Shown here: piece after piece, positions 18,649 through 27,283 of the stretch
Position numbering within the stretch: position 1 is the stretch's first letter
How the letters are laid out: every line of letters begins with the position of its first letter
NCBI GenBank assembly: GCA_031275285.1
Contig: JAISOY010000052.1
Location: 1-42,763, forward strand
Source of the DNA: Bacteroidales bacterium
GTDB taxonomy: Bacteria > Bacteroidota > Bacteroidia > Bacteroidales > UBA4181
Reading direction: 5' to 3'
DNA length: 42,763 nt
Program-made: the position numbers and the translations under genes
Notes under the pieces: model-generated
The model's database searches: none
Seen by the model: only the letters and a program-made list of their open reading frames with translations
What the model was told of the DNA's origin: nothing

Positions 18649-18672
18649 AACCTTCCTAAGAGTAGGAATTTA

Positions 18673-18718
18673 AAAAAGGAGATAAAAATCCATAGGTATG
18701 GATTTTTATCTCCTTTTT
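18673..18718. terminator. Strong bidirectional terminator
   Basis: A perfect 22-bp inverted repeat (18673-18694 and 18697-18718) with a GG centre lies between two convergent genes. The outer ends of the arms are AAAAA and TTTTT, so each strand has a stem followed by a U-run. The right arm ends two bases before the stop codon of the YfhO gene on the minus strand. Confidence 0.9.
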
Positions 18719-18720
18719 AG

Positions 18721-21216
18721 TTAATCATTTTTTCGTTTTCTTACAAAATAACCGGTAATACTACCTAAAATAAGTAAAGCCATAGCAATAGAACTTGCCA
18801 GAGCGATTTTTTCACCGATCGCGTAACTTGCCGGTTCAAACTTAAATTCGATCCGGTGGTTTCCTTCCGGAACCTTCATGGCACGTAACACATAATTAGC
18901 ACGTACATGGGGCGTTAATTGCCCATCAATATATGCATTCCATCCTTTCCCGTAATATATTTCAGAAAAAACAGCCAGCTGGGGTAATTGCGATTGGTAT
19001 TCATATATCAAATGATTCGGCTGATAACCTGTCATTTGAATCGTCGCTGTTGTATCGGGAGCTATGGCTGCCGTATTTTCGAAGGAATGTTCAAAACGCT
19101 TATCAATAATTGCTTCCTGCCATGGGTCAAATCCGGATAATGCAGCGATCTCTTCATCGGCATTCTCTACCCACCTGATATTATTTACAGTCCATGCATT
19201 GCCCATTGCCTTGGGGTTGACTAATGCCGGTTGTTCGCGGTGATAAATAATATACTTAGTATTCAGCATATTGAGGGATGGGCATTTTCCAAACACATCA
19301 TCAAAATCACTTTCGGTTTCGACTGACCGGAATCCGGAGACAACAGAACCGATCTCCCTACTAAGTTGATGTTCTATCAAATCCTGATAGCGCTTCATCT
19401 TGGCACCATGGTATCCGCCTATTGACTTATGGAAATAAGAGGTGGTAGCATCACTGAACACATCTACCGTAAGATTCAGCACCCTGTAATCAAGGCTCTT
19501 ATCCTGAAGGATAGACAAATCGGCAGGAGATGCTTTCACCGGTACCGCTACGTCTTTGGCCGCAACAAAGCGGTCATTGTTCAGGTAACGTTTATCAACG
19601 GACCATAGGTCTGCAATAATCAGGGCAGCAAAAAGAAAACAAGCTATTTTTGTCTTGATCTTTCCGTTCAAAGTAAACCAGAGTACTACGGCCGAGGCAA
19701 GTACAAAAAACAAGCTGCGGAGTGAATCCATCCTCAACACATATTCACGGGTATCGGGTAAGGCGGCAATTAACCAGTCCGGGTATCCCATGTCTTTCAA
19801 ACCAGCATCGCCCGAAGCATTAAAACTGAATAATAATCCCGGAAAAACGACAAAAAATAAAGCAACGCCACCGGTAATGTACAGGCTCTTTTTCAATGCA
19901 TTTTTCTTTTGATCGACAGATAATTGATTGCCGAATATTTCTTTTAACGCAAGTATTCCCAGTAACGGGACGGTCAGTTCGGCAATAATAAGGATCATTG
20001 ATACGGTCCTGAATTTATTATATAAAGGAAAGAAATCAATGAATAAATTGGATACGAACATGAAATGTTTGCCCCAGGCCAAGACAATGGAAACGATAGT
20101 TGCGGTTACCAGCCACCACTTGATCCGTCCTTTTACCACAAATAAACCGAGAACAAAAAGGAATACCATCACAGCGCCAATATACACAGGCCCGGCGGTA
20201 CCTCCATCCTGTCCTCCCCAGTATAGCGGCACCTGTTTGGATATCTGATTGGCCTGGGATTTAGGAACATTATTCTCCATCAATGCTTTATAGAATGGTG
20301 AATTCTCTCCTACAGGTCCAAATGTCCCCCCCACAAAATTGGGAATAAAAAGGTTCATGGTCTCGGCAATACCATAACTGTAATTGTTCAGGATATAACT
20401 TTTATCCAGCCCGGAAGTTTTGTCGCCTTCGGCATCGGTCAATTCGGATGGTCCACGTGTGGAGTATGGTGTATATTCCATAGTGAGCAGCATATTTGTA
20501 ATGTTGACTCCTATAGATAATGACAACGCCAGAAGCATGGCCGCAGAAGCTTTGATAAAAGCATTGTATTGTTTTTCTTTAACAATCTGTATCAATTCGA
20601 AAATCAGGAATATCAGTACGATGATGGCTGTGTAATAGGTGATCTGAAAATGATTCACACGTATCTGCAATGCAAGCCCCAGGCAAGCGACGATAGTACC
20701 CAACCATATCTTTTTCCGGTAATAACCCAGATAGATACCTCCAATGATCACAGGCATAAATGCCAAAGCCCACATCTTGGTGTTATGCCCTGCACCAATA
20801 ATAATCAGGAAATAAGAAGAAAGACCATAAGCGAATGCTCCCGCTATGCTTAACCATGGGTCTACCTTGAAACACAATAGCATGATATAAAAGCCCAAAA
20901 ATGCCATAAAAAGTACGGAAACAGGAGACGGAAGTTTTAAAGTCAAAATATTGAGAAGATAATTCGCCAGATTGTTCGGGTACTTGACAGATATCTGGTA
21001 CGCCGGCATACCACCGAAGGCAGCATTGGTCCATAGAGCCTCCTCACCGGTTTCCTGCCTGAAATCCTCAATTTCTTTTGATATTCCTTTATGTTGCTTA
21101 GCGTCATATTGGGAAAGCCTTTTTCCGTCAAGAACAGGACTGAAATAAATCAACGAAGCCAATAGGAAAACTACCACCGCTACAATATGTGGCAAGCATT
21201 TTTTTAATAAATCCAT
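18721..21216 (-). CDS. YfhO-family membrane protein
   Basis: This 831-residue protein has a GT-C-like layout: an early periplasmic loop after the first helix (YFSPVLDGKRLSQYDAKQHKG), a dozen or so membrane helices up to about residue 530, a soluble C-terminal domain, and a last helix with a basic tail (YFVRKRKND). The sequence matches the YfhO/DUF6541-like family, which in Gram-positive bacteria glycosylates lipoteichoic acid; the acceptor in Bacteroidota is not known. The motif FMPVIIGGIYLGYY and the C-terminal NRWVE-type beta domain fit. It is the last gene of a DUF4293-DUF4834-YfhO cluster with 21- and 28-base gaps and ends at a strong terminator. Confidence 0.88.
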   Translation of the reverse strand: MDLLKKCLPHIVAVVVFLLASLIYFSPVLDGKRLSQYDAKQHKGISKEIEDFRQETGEEALWTNAAFGGMPAYQISVKYPNNLANYLLNILTLKLPSPVSVLFMAFLGFYIMLLCFKVDPWLSIAGAFAYGLSSYFLIIIGAGHNTKMWALAFMPVIIGGIYLGYYRKKIWLGTIVACLGLALQIRVNHFQITYYTAIIVLIFLIFELIQIVKEKQYNAFIKASAAMLLALSLSIGVNITNMLLTMEYTPYSTRGPSELTDAEGDKTSGLDKSYILNNYSYGIAETMNLFIPNFVGGTFGPVGENSPFYKALMENNVPKSQANQISKQVPLYWGGQDGGTAGPVYIGAVMVFLFVLGLFVVKGRIKWWLVTATIVSIVLAWGKHFMFVSNLFIDFFPLYNKFRTVSMILIIAELTVPLLGILALKEIFGNQLSVDQKKNALKKSLYITGGVALFFVVFPGLLFSFNASGDAGLKDMGYPDWLIAALPDTREYVLRMDSLRSLFFVLASAVVLWFTLNGKIKTKIACFLFAALIIADLWSVDKRYLNNDRFVAAKDVAVPVKASPADLSILQDKSLDYRVLNLTVDVFSDATTSYFHKSIGGYHGAKMKRYQDLIEHQLSREIGSVVSGFRSVETESDFDDVFGKCPSLNMLNTKYIIYHREQPALVNPKAMGNAWTVNNIRWVENADEEIAALSGFDPWQEAIIDKRFEHSFENTAAIAPDTTATIQMTGYQPNHLIYEYQSQLPQLAVFSEIYYGKGWNAYIDGQLTPHVRANYVLRAMKVPEGNHRIEFKFEPASYAIGEKIALASSIAMALLILGSITGYFVRKRKND

Positions 21217-21244
21217 TTGGTTTGAATTAGTATTTTTGGTAAAT

Positions 21245-21502
21245 TCATTTTATTTCTTCAAAGTCAATATAATCTCCTTCGTCTTTTCCAAAATTCTTTT
21301 CAGACTTAGGCTTATAGTTGATGGATACCTCCCCTTCCTTTTTTTTAGCTTTATTGCGGGACATCTCTTCCTGTTGCATCCGCTGGTGCGTATTTTTCTT
21401 TATATATCCGTTGAATAAAAAGGGAAAAAGCATACGGGCTACTGCCTTTATCAGGAAGTAAATAAGCAGGATAATTAATACTGTTTTGAGTAAAACCCCC
21501 AT
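21245..21502 (-). CDS. DUF4834 small membrane protein
   Basis: This 85-residue protein has one N-terminal membrane helix (VLLKTVLIILLIYFLIKAVARMLF), then a basic and acidic cytoplasmic tail ending in YIDFEEIK. The layout and the C-terminal GDYIDFEEIK motif are those of the DUF4834 family, restricted to Bacteroidota and without known function. It lies in a tight cluster between DUF4293 and YfhO genes, which suggests work at the envelope. Confidence 0.85.
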   Translation of the reverse strand: MGVLLKTVLIILLIYFLIKAVARMLFPFLFNGYIKKNTHQRMQQEEMSRNKAKKKEGEVSINYKPKSEKNFGKDEGDYIDFEEIK

Positions 21503-21523
21503 GTGTATCGATTTTTCGAATGA

Positions 21524-21982
21524 TTACCTAAGGCGGCTTAATGCCTGTACCATGAGTTCGTCTTTCCTGATTCCTCGGTAGGCAAGATAATGTAAGATAA
21601 TGGATACAACCGGGAAAACAACAGGTAAATGGTAGGTAAACGATCCGATTTGTTGCACTCCCCTCAAAACAAATATTGCTACGCCGATTAACCCGATCAA
21701 TAATAGTATATTATATATGCATAAACGTATCTGCAGCAGCCGTCGTTTATACATAAAAATTGTAATCAGGTTCAAGGCACAGATAAGTATCCCGAAGACC
21801 AGAAGGGAATTTTGCCTGCTGAGATATTGTGTCCCGTCAATTCCTGTCTCATAAAATCCTGTAAGATTAAATACGAAAATATCACCATTGGTACTCAATA
21901 GCGTAACAACCGGCACAAAAAACAGGGGAAGCAGGAAACATAATGAAGCAAACAGAAAAATACTTTGAATTCTTTGTATCAT
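21524..21982 (-). CDS. DUF4293 four-helix membrane protein
   Basis: This 152-residue protein opens with MIQRIQSIFLF, the usual start of the DUF4293 family, and has four membrane helices (about 8-28, 57-78, 86-108 and 118-138) with a small extracytoplasmic loop holding an NGDIFVFNLTGFY beta stretch. The family is confined to Bacteroidota and has no assigned function. It is the first gene of the DUF4293-DUF4834-YfhO cluster. Confidence 0.88.
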   Translation of the reverse strand: MIQRIQSIFLFASLCFLLPLFFVPVVTLLSTNGDIFVFNLTGFYETGIDGTQYLSRQNSLLVFGILICALNLITIFMYKRRLLQIRLCIYNILLLIGLIGVAIFVLRGVQQIGSFTYHLPVVFPVVSIILHYLAYRGIRKDELMVQALSRLR

Positions 21983-22131
21983 ATTTTACTTGACCTTTTG
22001 ATAAATAACATTTCAGTGTCTTTGTAACCAGGAACATAGGATCCGAACAATTATTTATAGAGCCAAGATATTCCTGAAAATTAAAATCGTTGTAAAAATA
22101 ATACTATATTCGGAAATTTAAAATTGCAGAA

Positions 22132-22962
22132 TTGCATTCCTGTTGCTTAGTAGGTAAACGCCTATATATCATACTCCTCTATTTGTTGGCAACCAATGGT
22201 CTATTGGCGCAGCCGGCAGATTCATCTGATTATTCACATCAGTTAATACGTTCGGCCGGAGTGGGCCTGCCAAGACTGAATTATCCGTTTCTTTCACCAC
22301 TGGTATATTCCGGAGTTTCTTTAGGAGTCCATACCAACAGGTTCCGGGAAAGAACACATGCCTTAACACAGTTCCATACCCAATTCGAAATTGGAATCCT
22401 ATATAACAAAGCCACGGACGCATACATTACTTCACTTACTTTTCGGGGACAAAATTCCTGGCATTGGTATCTGACAGACAAAAGAAAACCGCTCAGATTA
22501 TTGTTAGGCGGATCGGTGGACACAGGGGTGGATGTTTACCTGAAAGAAGACAATACCAATAATCCGGTGGCTTACTTTTTTAATTTATCGATTAGCCCGA
22601 GTCTGGCCGGTAAATACCGGTTCAAAATAAAAAATACCGGATTGGAATTGTCACAACAAATCGATGTTCCTTTGGGATCATTGATTTCCAGTTCCGGATA
22701 TTCCTCTTCTTTGCCCGGCGGCCTGACAGAAGAAGACGCTTCATTTTTTGAAGCGTTGAAATGGGCTTCGTTGGGTAGTTATAGAAAGATCATGGCCATG
22801 ACAACAGTGGACATCGTTCCTTCAAAAGAAAGGAGAAAAAAATGGCCGGTTATCCGATTTACCTATATCTTTTCCGGAAGAAATTATGAAAAAAATGCAG
22901 TTAAGGTAGAATCGGTCAATCATATCTTCTTTGCAGGAGCTATGTTCCGCTTATTCCGCTAA
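22132..22962 (+). CDS. Secreted beta-rich protein, DUF3316-like
   Basis: This 276-residue protein has a signal peptide (GKRLYIILLYLLATNGLLAQ) and a beta-rich body with aromatic-ending strands and a final phenylalanine-rich FAGAMFRLFR, as expected of an outer-membrane barrel or periplasmic beta protein. The stretch RSAGVGLPRLNYPFLSPLVYSG resembles the start of DUF3316 proteins of Bacteroidales; I hold this loosely. No ATG is available: the frame is open from 22102 and the best start is TTG at 22132, which gives the full signal peptide. The next in-frame ATG falls deep inside the protein. Confidence 0.7.
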   Translation: MHSCCLVGKRLYIILLYLLATNGLLAQPADSSDYSHQLIRSAGVGLPRLNYPFLSPLVYSGVSLGVHTNRFRERTHALTQFHTQFEIGILYNKATDAYITSLTFRGQNSWHWYLTDKRKPLRLLLGGSVDTGVDVYLKEDNTNNPVAYFFNLSISPSLAGKYRFKIKNTGLELSQQIDVPLGSLISSSGYSSSLPGGLTEEDASFFEALKWASLGSYRKIMAMTTVDIVPSKERRKKWPVIRFTYIFSGRNYEKNAVKVESVNHIFFAGAMFRLFR

Positions 22963-22978
22963 AGTAGGAAATTCCCGA

Positions 22979-23002
22979 CTTATGTTTTACCTCCGACATA
23001 AG
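22979..23002 (+). terminator. Weak hairpin after the DUF3316-like gene
   Basis: CTTATGT / ACATAAG form a 7-bp stem with a 10-base loop 17 bases past the stop codon at 22962. There is no following T-run, so termination is uncertain. Confidence 0.25.
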
Positions 23003-23042
23003 ATAAACAGCCTGTTGGCGTTGCTTGTTCTGCTTTACCGTG

Positions 23043-23072
23043 TTGTGGTTTGCTTACAAAATTGTACCTTTG
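23043..23072 (+). promoter_or_regulatory. Promoter of hisD
   Basis: TTG (23043-23045), 19 bases, then TACCTTTG (23065-23072) fits the Bacteroidota promoter in both boxes and spacing. The transcript would begin near 23079, which rules out the upstream in-frame ATG at 23025 as a start for this message and supports the ATG at 23100. Confidence 0.65.
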
Positions 23073-23099
23073 TCTATCAGAAATATTAATAAGACAGAT

Positions 23100-24374
23100 A
23101 TGGATGTTGTTAAGTTTCCACGTAGGGAAGATTGGAAGAATATAATCACCCGTCCGGAACTGGATTATTCGACGTTGTTCGAAACAGTAAGAGAGGTAAT
23201 GGATGATGTGCGGAAAAATGGAGATAGTGCTGTATTTAAGTATGGTGAAAAATTCGATCAGGTACAATTGCACCAGCTGGAAGTTTCTCCGGATGAGATG
23301 ACTCGTGCAGAACAGCTGATTCCGGAAGATTTAAAAGCTGCTATCCGGACTGCACGGAAAAATATTGCCACATTCCACCAGTCACAACAGCTAAAACAAC
23401 AAAAGATAGAAACATCCCCCGGCGTTACCTGCTGGCAGAAATCCGTAGGGATTGAAAAAGTAGGCTTATATATACCGGGAGGTACGGCTCCTTTATTTTC
23501 AACAGTATTGATGCTTGCTGTTCCGGCACGTATTGCCGGTTGCAAAGAGGTCATCCTGTGTACACCTCCGGGAAAAGACGGAAAAGTAAATCCTGCTATT
23601 TTATTTTCCGCTAAAGAAGCTGGTGTCGATAAAGTATTTAAAATAGGAGGGATACAAGCGATAGCGGCCATGACTTACGGCACGGAGAGTGTTTCTAAAG
23701 TATACAAAATATTCGGCCCCGGTAACCAGTATGTTACAGCTGCAAAACAGCTGGTCTCCTTACGCGATGTATCGATCGACATGCCGGCCGGCCCTTCCGA
23801 AGTGGAAGTAATCGCCGACGGCTCTGCCAATCCGGATTTCGTAGCTGCTGACCTATTGTCTCAGGCGGAACATGGGAAGGACAGCCAATCTATATTGGTG
23901 ACTACTGTTGAAACCCTGGCCAATGAGGTGTTGGCTGAGATAGAAAAACAACTTCCGGAACTATCCCGTAGTGAAATTACCGGGAAAGCATTAAAAAACA
24001 GTCGTATCATTGTATTGAAAGATGAAGATGAGGTAATCGACTTTACCAATATGTATGCACCTGAGCATTTGATCATTGAAACCAGCAATTATAAAGATTT
24101 GTCCGAACGGATCGTCAATGCCGGTTCTGTATTCCTGGGGCATTACACCCCCGAAAGTGCCGGGGATTATGCTTCGGGTACTAATCATACACTACCCACC
24201 AACGGATACGCTAAGATGTACAGTGGAGTAAACCTGGACAGTTTTGTAAAAAAAATCACTTTCCAGGAAATCACTCAAAACGGCATCCGGCATCTTGGCC
24301 CAGCCATTGAAGTAATGGCTAAGGCCGAATTGATGCATGCCCACAGCAATGCGGTAACTTTGAGAACCCAATAG
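23100..24374 (+). CDS. hisD: Histidinol dehydrogenase
   Basis: This 424-residue enzyme catalyses the last two steps of histidine synthesis, oxidising L-histidinol to L-histidine with two NAD+ and a bound zinc. Family motifs include VGLYIPGGTAPLFST (about 122), GIQAIAAMTYGTESV (about 185), FGPGNQYVTAAKQLV (about 205), DMPAGPSEVEVIAD, and QAEHGKDSQ with zinc and catalytic residues (Gln, His). The EHLIIE and ESAGDYASGTNHTLPTNGYA blocks carry the conserved Glu/His bases. The start at 23100 is chosen over an upstream frame-continuing ATG because the promoter lies between them and because HisD proteins start near this point. No other his gene is present; hemW follows after 34 bases. Confidence 0.95.
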   Translation: MDVVKFPRREDWKNIITRPELDYSTLFETVREVMDDVRKNGDSAVFKYGEKFDQVQLHQLEVSPDEMTRAEQLIPEDLKAAIRTARKNIATFHQSQQLKQQKIETSPGVTCWQKSVGIEKVGLYIPGGTAPLFSTVLMLAVPARIAGCKEVILCTPPGKDGKVNPAILFSAKEAGVDKVFKIGGIQAIAAMTYGTESVSKVYKIFGPGNQYVTAAKQLVSLRDVSIDMPAGPSEVEVIADGSANPDFVAADLLSQAEHGKDSQSILVTTVETLANEVLAEIEKQLPELSRSEITGKALKNSRIIVLKDEDEVIDFTNMYAPEHLIIETSNYKDLSERIVNAGSVFLGHYTPESAGDYASGTNHTLPTNGYAKMYSGVNLDSFVKKITFQEITQNGIRHLGPAIEVMAKAELMHAHSNAVTLRTQ

Positions 24375-24408
24375 TATCCCGGTTTTGTCCGCCAACAATG
24401 AACGCCTG

Positions 24409-25569
24409 ATGGACAACGCTTTCTACATACATATTCCTTACTGTAAGCAAGTTTGTTATTATTGTGATTTCCACTTCCGGGTGGCCATGAAAGATAAACA
24501 GGCCATGTTGAAGGCCATGCAGGAAGAAATATTCCTCCGGAAGGATTATCTCCGGCTTCACAATGACAGAGATAGTAAAACCATGATCCATACGCTCTAT
24601 TTCGGCGGTGGAACACCATCTGTACTTACTCCGGAGGACCTATCCCTGTTACTGGATGCTTTCCGGAAATACTACACCTTATCTCCGGATGCGGAAGTGA
24701 CTATTGAAACCAATCCGGACGACCTGACCCCTGCCTATCTGGAAGGGCTGAGTCAACTAGGGTTCAACAGGCTAAGCATTGGTATACAATCATTTTTTGA
24801 TGATGACCTGCGTTGGATGAACCGGAGACATAACGCAGATGAAGCTATTCAATCGGTAAATCTGGCCCAAAAAATAGGTTTCGACAACATCAATATCGAT
24901 TTAATCTATGGTTTGCCGGGCATGGATGCAGAAAAATGGAAAGAAAACCTGACCCGTGCCATTGCACTGGATGTACCTCATCTTTCAGCATATCATCTTA
25001 CGATAGAATCACGTACGGTATTCGGACGTCGAAAAGATAAAGGAGAATCATTCGGGATCAGTGAAAATGACAGTGTGGCTCAATTTGAAGTTTTACTGGA
25101 TATGCTGGGAAAAGCAGGGTATGAACACTATGAAATTTCCAATTTTGCCCGTTCCGGGTTCTATTCTCGTCATAATACCGCATACTGGAGACAAATACCC
25201 TATATCGGCATTGGTCCTTCGGCTCATTCTTACGATGGTAGATCACGTCAATGGAATATCAATAACAATACCCGCTATATCGATCTTCTACTCGATGGGA
25301 AGGGAGAAGTATGGTATGAACGGGAGATACTGTCTCCTGCCGACAAATATAATGACTATGTATTGACAGCTTTACGTACCCGGTGGGGAATCAGGCTGGA
25401 ATACGTTCGGGAAAATTTTGGATACGATTTTTTGAATTCCTTGCTCAGCCTGGCAGCCAAGTATATTCAAACCGAATTTATCAGGGAAGAAAACAGCACT
25501 TACACACTTACAACTAAGGGAAAAATGATTGCAGACCGCATTGCATCCGATTTATTTATTGTTACATAA
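24409..25569 (+). CDS. hemW: HemW-like radical SAM protein
   Basis: This 386-residue radical SAM protein has the cluster motif CKQVCYYCDF near residue 11, the SAM-binding glycine stretch YFGGGTPSVL, and motifs ETNPDD, GIQSF and INIDLIYGLPG. These match HemW, often misnamed oxygen-independent coproporphyrinogen oxidase. HemW binds heme and acts as a heme chaperone; true HemN needs extra N-terminal residues not seen here. The C-terminus has the HemW domain with the winged-helix end (LTTKGKMIADRI). The ATG at 24409 gives a normal family N-terminus; a TTG eight codons earlier is also open. It probably shares a transcript with hisD. Confidence 0.9.
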   Translation: MDNAFYIHIPYCKQVCYYCDFHFRVAMKDKQAMLKAMQEEIFLRKDYLRLHNDRDSKTMIHTLYFGGGTPSVLTPEDLSLLLDAFRKYYTLSPDAEVTIETNPDDLTPAYLEGLSQLGFNRLSIGIQSFFDDDLRWMNRRHNADEAIQSVNLAQKIGFDNINIDLIYGLPGMDAEKWKENLTRAIALDVPHLSAYHLTIESRTVFGRRKDKGESFGISENDSVAQFEVLLDMLGKAGYEHYEISNFARSGFYSRHNTAYWRQIPYIGIGPSAHSYDGRSRQWNINNNTRYIDLLLDGKGEVWYEREILSPADKYNDYVLTALRTRWGIRLEYVRENFGYDFLNSLLSLAAKYIQTEFIREENSTYTLTTKGKMIADRIASDLFIVT

Positions 25570-25613
25570 TTCACTGTGAATATGTTCAACCAGAGATTTA
25601 CGGACTACCCTGA

Positions 25614-25630
25614 TCCCCTATAATAGGGGA
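25614..25630. promoter_or_regulatory. Perfect 17-base palindrome between convergent genes
   Basis: TCCCCTAT-A-ATAGGGGA is an 8-bp perfect inverted repeat with a single central base, 45 bases after the hemW stop and 37 bases before the end of the convergent small gene. It could be a terminator stem, but neither strand shows a T-run after it and the one-base centre makes a poor loop. A second small palindrome, ATTCAC-T-GTGAAT, overlaps the hemW stop (25569-25581). Confidence 0.4.
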
Positions 25631-25666
25631 ACACAGGAAGAATGTGAAAAGAATTTCAGAAAACCG

Positions 25667-25873
25667 TCACAACAAAATTTTCCTACGTTCCGCCAAAACA
25701 ATTACAAGAAATCCGAACTTCCTGTTGTTCTTGCGTATAGCCTTTAATGCCTTATTCTTTATTTTTATCAGACTAGCCTCGTAACGTGAAGGGTTCTTCT
25801 CTATTTCAGCACTTATATCATTAATTTCCGTCAATAGCTCTTCAATTTTATTCAGTTTGTCCACTAAGTCCAT
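25667..25873 (-). CDS. Small coiled-coil hypothetical protein
   Basis: This 68-residue frame encodes an amphipathic helix-rich N-terminal half (LVDKLNKIEELLTEINDISAEIEK), a very basic middle (KIKNKALKAIRKNNRK) and a short hydrophobic end (FGFLVIVLAERRKILL). It has no signal peptide. It is not recognised. Position at the edge of an AT-rich patch with several small regulator-like genes, and its plausible heptads, argue that it is a real gene, but the support is modest. Confidence 0.45.
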   Translation of the reverse strand: MDLVDKLNKIEELLTEINDISAEIEKNPSRYEASLIKIKNKALKAIRKNNRKFGFLVIVLAERRKILL

Positions 25874-26016
25874 TTTGGTAAGGTTTTAACAGTAATATAA
25901 CTCGTCTGCTATGTTGATACTTCTAAAACACGAAAAAATATATTCATATATAATTACATCATTCAGGACAGATGCAATCTTCCTTTTCCTATGATTCATC
26001 TTAAAATCATCACGTA

Positions 26017-26226
26017 TTATTCAATATCCTCCAATAAATTTTCGATATTACTTTCATTTAATTTTGACGCTATAAATTTTAATATGCCATATTCCGTCAA
26101 TGTTGAATCATTCCTCCTAAGCCTCAGATATAAAGTCGTTTCAGAGCATTTCATTTTTTCACGCAAACAAATTCTAAGGTCACTATTGTTGCGTATTTTC
26201 GAAATTATTTCAGGTTTTAGTCTCAT
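26017..26226 (-). CDS. Small putative helix-turn-helix protein
   Basis: This 69-residue protein has four predicted short helices. The stretch LREKMKCSETTLYLRLRRNDSTLTEYGILKFIASKLN looks like a helix-turn-helix in which SETTLYLRL would be the recognition helix, as in small DNA-binding proteins of Bacteroidota mobile elements. It is divergent from the XRE gene at 26366, with 139 AT-rich bases between them, a common arrangement for a regulator pair. No target is evident. Confidence 0.6.
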   Translation of the reverse strand: MRLKPEIISKIRNNSDLRICLREKMKCSETTLYLRLRRNDSTLTEYGILKFIASKLNESNIENLLEDIE

Positions 26227-26365
26227 GTCCGTAATTTTAATTTTTCATAATGGAATTTTATGATTATATTTAATATTACAAATTAATATAAAAGTTCATT
26301 AAAATACAAATTTTTCATCAAAAAATGAATAAATATTTTCATTTGCTTATTTTAAATATCTAGAT

Positions 26366-26713
26366 ATGAACCTAGAAGAGATAAGAGAAATTGCTAAAAA
26401 AAAGGATAAAACCATTAAACGGATCGCTCAGGAAATTGGTATGACTGAACAGAATCTGCATAGGTGCATTCGAATTAACAGCATGAAATCAAAACACTTG
26501 AATAAAGTCGCAGAATTCCTGGAGGTTCCGATAACTGTTTTTTTGTCTGACAATGTTGACTTAAAAGAAGAAAATACTTCAAAACTCAAAGAACCCAAAA
26601 CCAAATATGGCGTATGTACTGATTGCGAGCAAAAAGATATGATCATTAAAGCACTTACCGACCGGATCAAAAAGTTGGAAAAGCAATTGGCTTCAAGCAA
26701 AAGAAAAAAATAA
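26366..26713 (+). CDS. XRE-like HTH protein with C-terminal coiled coil, copy 1
   Basis: This 115-residue protein has a Cro/CI-type helix-turn-helix at residues 5-60 (IKRIAQEIGMTEQNLHRCIRINSMKSKHLNKVAEFLEVPITVFL). A linker containing a CTDCEQKD motif follows, and the C-terminal heptad helix (IIKALTDRIKKLEKQLASSK) probably serves dimerisation. It is paralogous to the gene starting 66 bases downstream. The CxxC in the linker is present only in this copy. It lies at the divergent start of an AT-rich patch of small regulators. Confidence 0.82.
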   Translation: MNLEEIREIAKKKDKTIKRIAQEIGMTEQNLHRCIRINSMKSKHLNKVAEFLEVPITVFLSDNVDLKEENTSKLKEPKTKYGVCTDCEQKDMIIKALTDRIKKLEKQLASSKRKK

Positions 26714-26779
26714 CAGCAATATCTTATTGATAAAGCACGAAAAATAATATTCACAGGTTATCATTGATAATGTTCATAT

Positions 26780-27118
26780 ATGATGGATCTATCTATTATC
26801 AAAAAAATTTCGGAGAAAAAAGGAATTCCTCTAAAAAGAATTGCTGAAAATATAGGCATGTCCGAACAAAATTTACACAGATGTATTAAAAACAATAACA
26901 TAAAAGCCGATAGTCTGGGAAAAATTGCAGCGATCCTGAATATTCCCATTCAAGATTTTTTTGATGAAAAACAGGCATACCCGACCAACGATGTACGAAA
27001 TAATATGTTGGAATCAAAAGCAATTTATGAGTTATTAAATGACAAAGAAAGGATTATCAAACTACAATATGATAAAATCAAAAGCCTGGAAGAGGAATTA
27101 AGACGTTATAAACAATAA
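26780..27118 (+). CDS. XRE-like HTH protein with C-terminal coiled coil, copy 2
   Basis: This 112-residue protein shares its plan with the preceding gene: the helix-turn-helix LKRIAENIGMSEQNLHRCIKNNNIKADSLGKIAAILNIPIQDFF aligns closely, with GMxEQNLHRCI nearly identical. A short divergent linker follows, then a C-terminal coiled coil (ERIIKLQYDKIKSLEEELRRYKQ). It lacks the CxxC of copy 1. The two proteins probably arose by tandem duplication and may bind related sites or form heterodimers. The start could be either of two adjacent ATGs. Confidence 0.82.
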   Translation: MMDLSIIKKISEKKGIPLKRIAENIGMSEQNLHRCIKNNNIKADSLGKIAAILNIPIQDFFDEKQAYPTNDVRNNMLESKAIYELLNDKERIIKLQYDKIKSLEEELRRYKQ

Positions 27119-27249
27119 CTTTTTAATTTGAACTATTAACAGCACGATTATTAACATACTCTTTTATGTCGGTAAAGTAGAAAAACACCGGCAATTCGAA
27201 TATTCACATAAGTTAAATTAATGACTAAAATTATATATATGATAAAAAA

Positions 27250-27283
27250 TTGTGCATTATAAAAAGAAAATCCATTACTTTTG
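27250..27283 (+). promoter_or_regulatory. Promoter of the beta-barrel protein gene
   Basis: TTG (27250-27252), 23 bases, then TACTTTTG (27276-27283), an exact -7 match. The ATG at 27331 would follow a leader of about 40 bases. Confidence 0.6.

Noticed and set aside
23025..23099. Upstream in-frame ATG that would lengthen hisD by 25 residues
   Set aside because: A consensus promoter lies inside this stretch, and HisD proteins start near MDVVKFP; the extra residues look like translated leader.
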